7,918 bases of DNA from Lachnospiraceae bacterium (GTDB lineage: Bacteria > Bacillota > Clostridia > Lachnospirales > Lachnospiraceae), in the NCBI GenBank assembly GCA_029068665.1, contig JAIECC010000355.1, positions 1 through 7,918 on the forward strand, read 5' to 3'. Of the stretch, positions 6,380-7,918 are shown one piece after another. The notes under the pieces are model-generated. The model saw only the letters and a list, made by a program, of their open reading frames with translations. It made no database searches and had not been told where the DNA came from. The translations under genes and the position numbers were made by a program. Position 1 is the stretch's first letter. Every line of letters starts with the position of its first letter.

Positions 6380-7306
6380 CTCTCTTCTTTTTTCTCGCAA
6401 TTCTGTTTGTCGGATACGAATTTCTTCAACTTCTGATTTTTTAATAGGTATAATTTTTTTAATTGCGAATATTTTACCTGTACCGGAATTTTTAATCTTT
6501 ATAATTCCTTTTTGATAACCATGATACCAACAGTGGCCTACACTGACAAAGGAGTTCTGGTTATAAGAAAACCATTTGATTTTCTTGGAAAGCTTACGTC
6601 GGCATTTGTAACAACGGAAGGTAGTGATTTCCTTATCTTCCATAATTTCCATCCGCTGATCGAAGCCTCTGGTAATATGCTCCGAATAGGTTCGATGGAA
6701 AGAATAAATTTCGCTGGCCTTGTCCTTTGGCTCATGATAACAATCGTAGCAATACTGATCCTGTAAATTCTTCTTAGATAAATGTTGGAAAACATATGCT
6801 GTATAGCGTGCGTCATTGATTGCTGTATGGAAAGCTTCTTCCGTAGGCAGATTCATAGCAGTTACAGCTTTTTCCAACTTACAGGTCCCTAGGTCCTTGT
6901 AGTATTCCGCAAAAATGGATTGTATATCGTAATACTTAAAGGGTTCTGCAAATTTGTTCATGTAATAGTAGTCCATGTTTTTCTGGAGTTGAACCAGATC
7001 ACCGGTACCCCAGGTGCCAAAAATATAATCGGAACCACACCATTTCATAAATTCACGACATACCATATCAAAAGGCCGGCCTGTTTTTAAAAGTGTTTCA
7101 TCGTAGTTTAACATTTGCCGGACATGGTGATGAAGATGCTTGTAAATCCTAGGCTTTACTATACTACTATATTCATCAACAATTTCAAAAGCGTCATTTA
7201 ATTTGATTGCCCCAATCTCAATAATTTCAAAAGGGATTCTTGGATTTTCGAATTCCGGTCCTCTTGGACATTGATTCCACTCCAAGTCAAAGATGATATA
7301 ATACAT
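6362..7306 (-). CDS. DEDDh-type 3'-5' exonuclease with C-terminal zinc-ribbon-like module (KapD/COG5018-like)
   Basis: The first 180 residues form a DnaQ-like exonuclease fold with all DEDDh residues: Exo I FDLEW (Asp7, Glu9), Exo II GTGDLVQL (Asp103) and Exo III FHTAINDAR (His160, Asp165). The family hydrolyses nucleic acid from the 3' end with two metal ions. The style (FDLEWNQ, FEIIEIGAIKL) resembles COG5018, which includes B. subtilis KapD, but the substrate is not known. The C-terminal third adds CYDC (186-189), CYKC (232-235) and HCWYH (258-262). The last two make a CxxC...CxxH zinc-ribbon-like set, possibly for nucleic acid binding. The protein ends in a polybasic tail (LREKRREKRKNH). 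The ATG at 7306 gives the expected MYYIIFDLEW start, yet no Shine-Dalgarno is visible, so initiation may be coupled to the gene 24 nt upstream. Its stop lies inside the shared terminator. I am sure of the fold, not of the biological role. Confidence 0.88.
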   Translation of the reverse strand: MYYIIFDLEWNQCPRGPEFENPRIPFEIIEIGAIKLNDAFEIVDEYSSIVKPRIYKHLHHHVRQMLNYDETLLKTGRPFDMVCREFMKWCGSDYIFGTWGTGDLVQLQKNMDYYYMNKFAEPFKYYDIQSIFAEYYKDLGTCKLEKAVTAMNLPTEEAFHTAINDARYTAYVFQHLSKKNLQDQYCYDCYHEPKDKASEIYSFHRTYSEHITRGFDQRMEIMEDKEITTFRCYKCRRKLSKKIKWFSYNQNSFVSVGHCWYHGYQKGIIKIKNSGTGKIFAIKKIIPIKKSEVEEIRIRQTELREKRREKRKNH

Positions 7307-7330
7307 ATCTGTGCGTTCATGTACGTTAGG

Positions 7331-7897
7331 CTACGAAGGCATCCGAGTGATCTTCGAATGACCGATTTCGCCTTCTATTGACTGGTGAATGTTATGTAAT
7401 GTCTCATTGGCTTCTGCAACAGCGATTTTGTTATCACCGGATAACTGAACCACCTGCTTCGTAATGCGGTCATTACTATTCACTACCCGTACCATGTTCT
7501 CCTGATTCTTTTTCATAATGAGCTTCGTGCAAAGCTTCTGCTGCTCAATTAATTCATTATTTAACCGGATATTATCTGTCTGCAATTCTGCGATTGCATT
7601 TATCAATTCTTCCAGCTTCTGATTCATGGACAGCTCTTCACGCTTTGCAACAGAATAGATTCCTTTTTCAACCTTGGTTAATTCATTTTGCTTGTCTAAA
7701 GAGCGATTAGTGATTTCATCCACCTTCCGAATGATACTGTCTACTAAAAAGTAAGTATCCGTAACGACGATTAAGCCAAAGGCAATAATTAATTCAATAC
7801 GGTTCGGCATGGTTGCCACTAAATAAATCATGGTCATTAATGCTGCCATCATTGCAACAGAGCTGATTAATAAATTAGTTTTAATTTTCTGCTTCAT
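7331..7897 (-). CDS. Small membrane-anchored coiled-coil protein of unknown function
   Basis: I do not recognise a named family. The 188-residue protein starts with a short basic segment (MKQKIK), then two hydrophobic stretches at about 8-29 and 34-54 joined by a short MPNRIE turn. By the positive-inside rule (KQKIK before, RK after) both ends should lie in the cytoplasm. Residues about 56-130 are rich in Glu, Lys, Leu, Asn and Gln with heptad-like spacing (KLEELINAIAELQTDNIRLNNELIEQQ), suggesting a coiled coil and oligomerisation or a scaffold role. The rest is polar and probably less ordered. No catalytic motif is visible. The start is backed by GAGGAA 5 nt upstream. The exonuclease gene follows after 24 nt on the same strand and probably shares its transcript; the promoter must lie beyond the window edge. 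Expression looks real, but the function is open. Confidence 0.75.
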   Translation of the reverse strand: MKQKIKTNLLISSVAMMAALMTMIYLVATMPNRIELIIAFGLIVVTDTYFLVDSIIRKVDEITNRSLDKQNELTKVEKGIYSVAKREELSMNQKLEELINAIAELQTDNIRLNNELIEQQKLCTKLIMKKNQENMVRVVNSNDRITKQVVQLSGDNKIAVAEANETLHNIHQSIEGEIGHSKITRMPS

Positions 7898-7902
7898 TGT
7901 TA

Positions 7903-7908
7903 TTCCTC
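7903..7908 (-). promoter_or_regulatory. Ribosome binding site of the coiled-coil membrane protein gene
   Basis: On the minus strand GAGGAA stands 5 nt before the ATG at 7897. This supports that start and contrasts with the downstream exonuclease gene, which has no comparable site. Confidence 0.7.
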
Positions 7909-7918
7909 ACCTCAGTAA

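Noticed and set aside
7335..7375. Inverted repeat GAAGGC/GCCTTC at the 3' end of the coiled-coil protein gene.
   Set aside because: Only 6 bp around a 29-nt loop with no T run, so there is no support for a terminator or attenuator.

Overview
The window looks like a stretch of chromosome from a low-to-moderate GC Firmicute, most likely class Clostridia and Lachnospiraceae-like. This rests on the gene order, the AGGAGG-type ribosome binding sites, the long YidC with an extra domain, and the style of the proteins. I cannot name a genus. The order yidD-yidC-jag-mnmE-mnmG-rsmG is the conserved block that usually lies next to rpmH, rnpA and dnaA at the replication origin. rnpA would be expected just left of base 1, but the window holds too little to call it.

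Bases 1-6332 carry six closely spaced plus-strand genes. yidD and yidC serve membrane protein insertion, and jag encodes the KH/R3H RNA-binding protein that usually travels with yidC. A strong two-part hairpin with a T-rich tail (about 2236-2298) separates jag from mnmE. It probably ends or attenuates transcription there, so the block may be two units: yidD-yidC-jag and mnmE-mnmG-rsmG. MnmE and MnmG together modify the wobble uridine (U34) of certain tRNAs, and RsmG methylates 16S rRNA, so the second unit is about RNA modification and decoding.

Bases 6341-6379 form a near-ideal bidirectional terminator (17-bp perfect stem, 5-nt loop) between convergent genes. The last codons and stop of the minus-strand gene are written inside it. 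Bases 6362-7897 hold two minus-strand genes read in the order 7897 to 6362. The first encodes a small membrane-anchored coiled-coil protein of unknown function. The second encodes a DEDDh 3'-5' exonuclease related to the KapD/COG5018 type, with a C-terminal zinc-ribbon-like Cys/His module. They are 24 nt apart and probably co-transcribed.

No gene-free stretch exceeds 300 bases; the longest gaps are 228-296 and 2222-2316. I saw no tRNA, rRNA, CRISPR array, insertion sequence or phage gene. Most of the window is ordinary housekeeping DNA. The parts worth a second look are the jag-mnmE hairpin, the coding sequence embedded in the terminator, the exonuclease/membrane-protein pair, and some details of YidC. 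I do not see convincing evidence of an undescribed multi-gene system.
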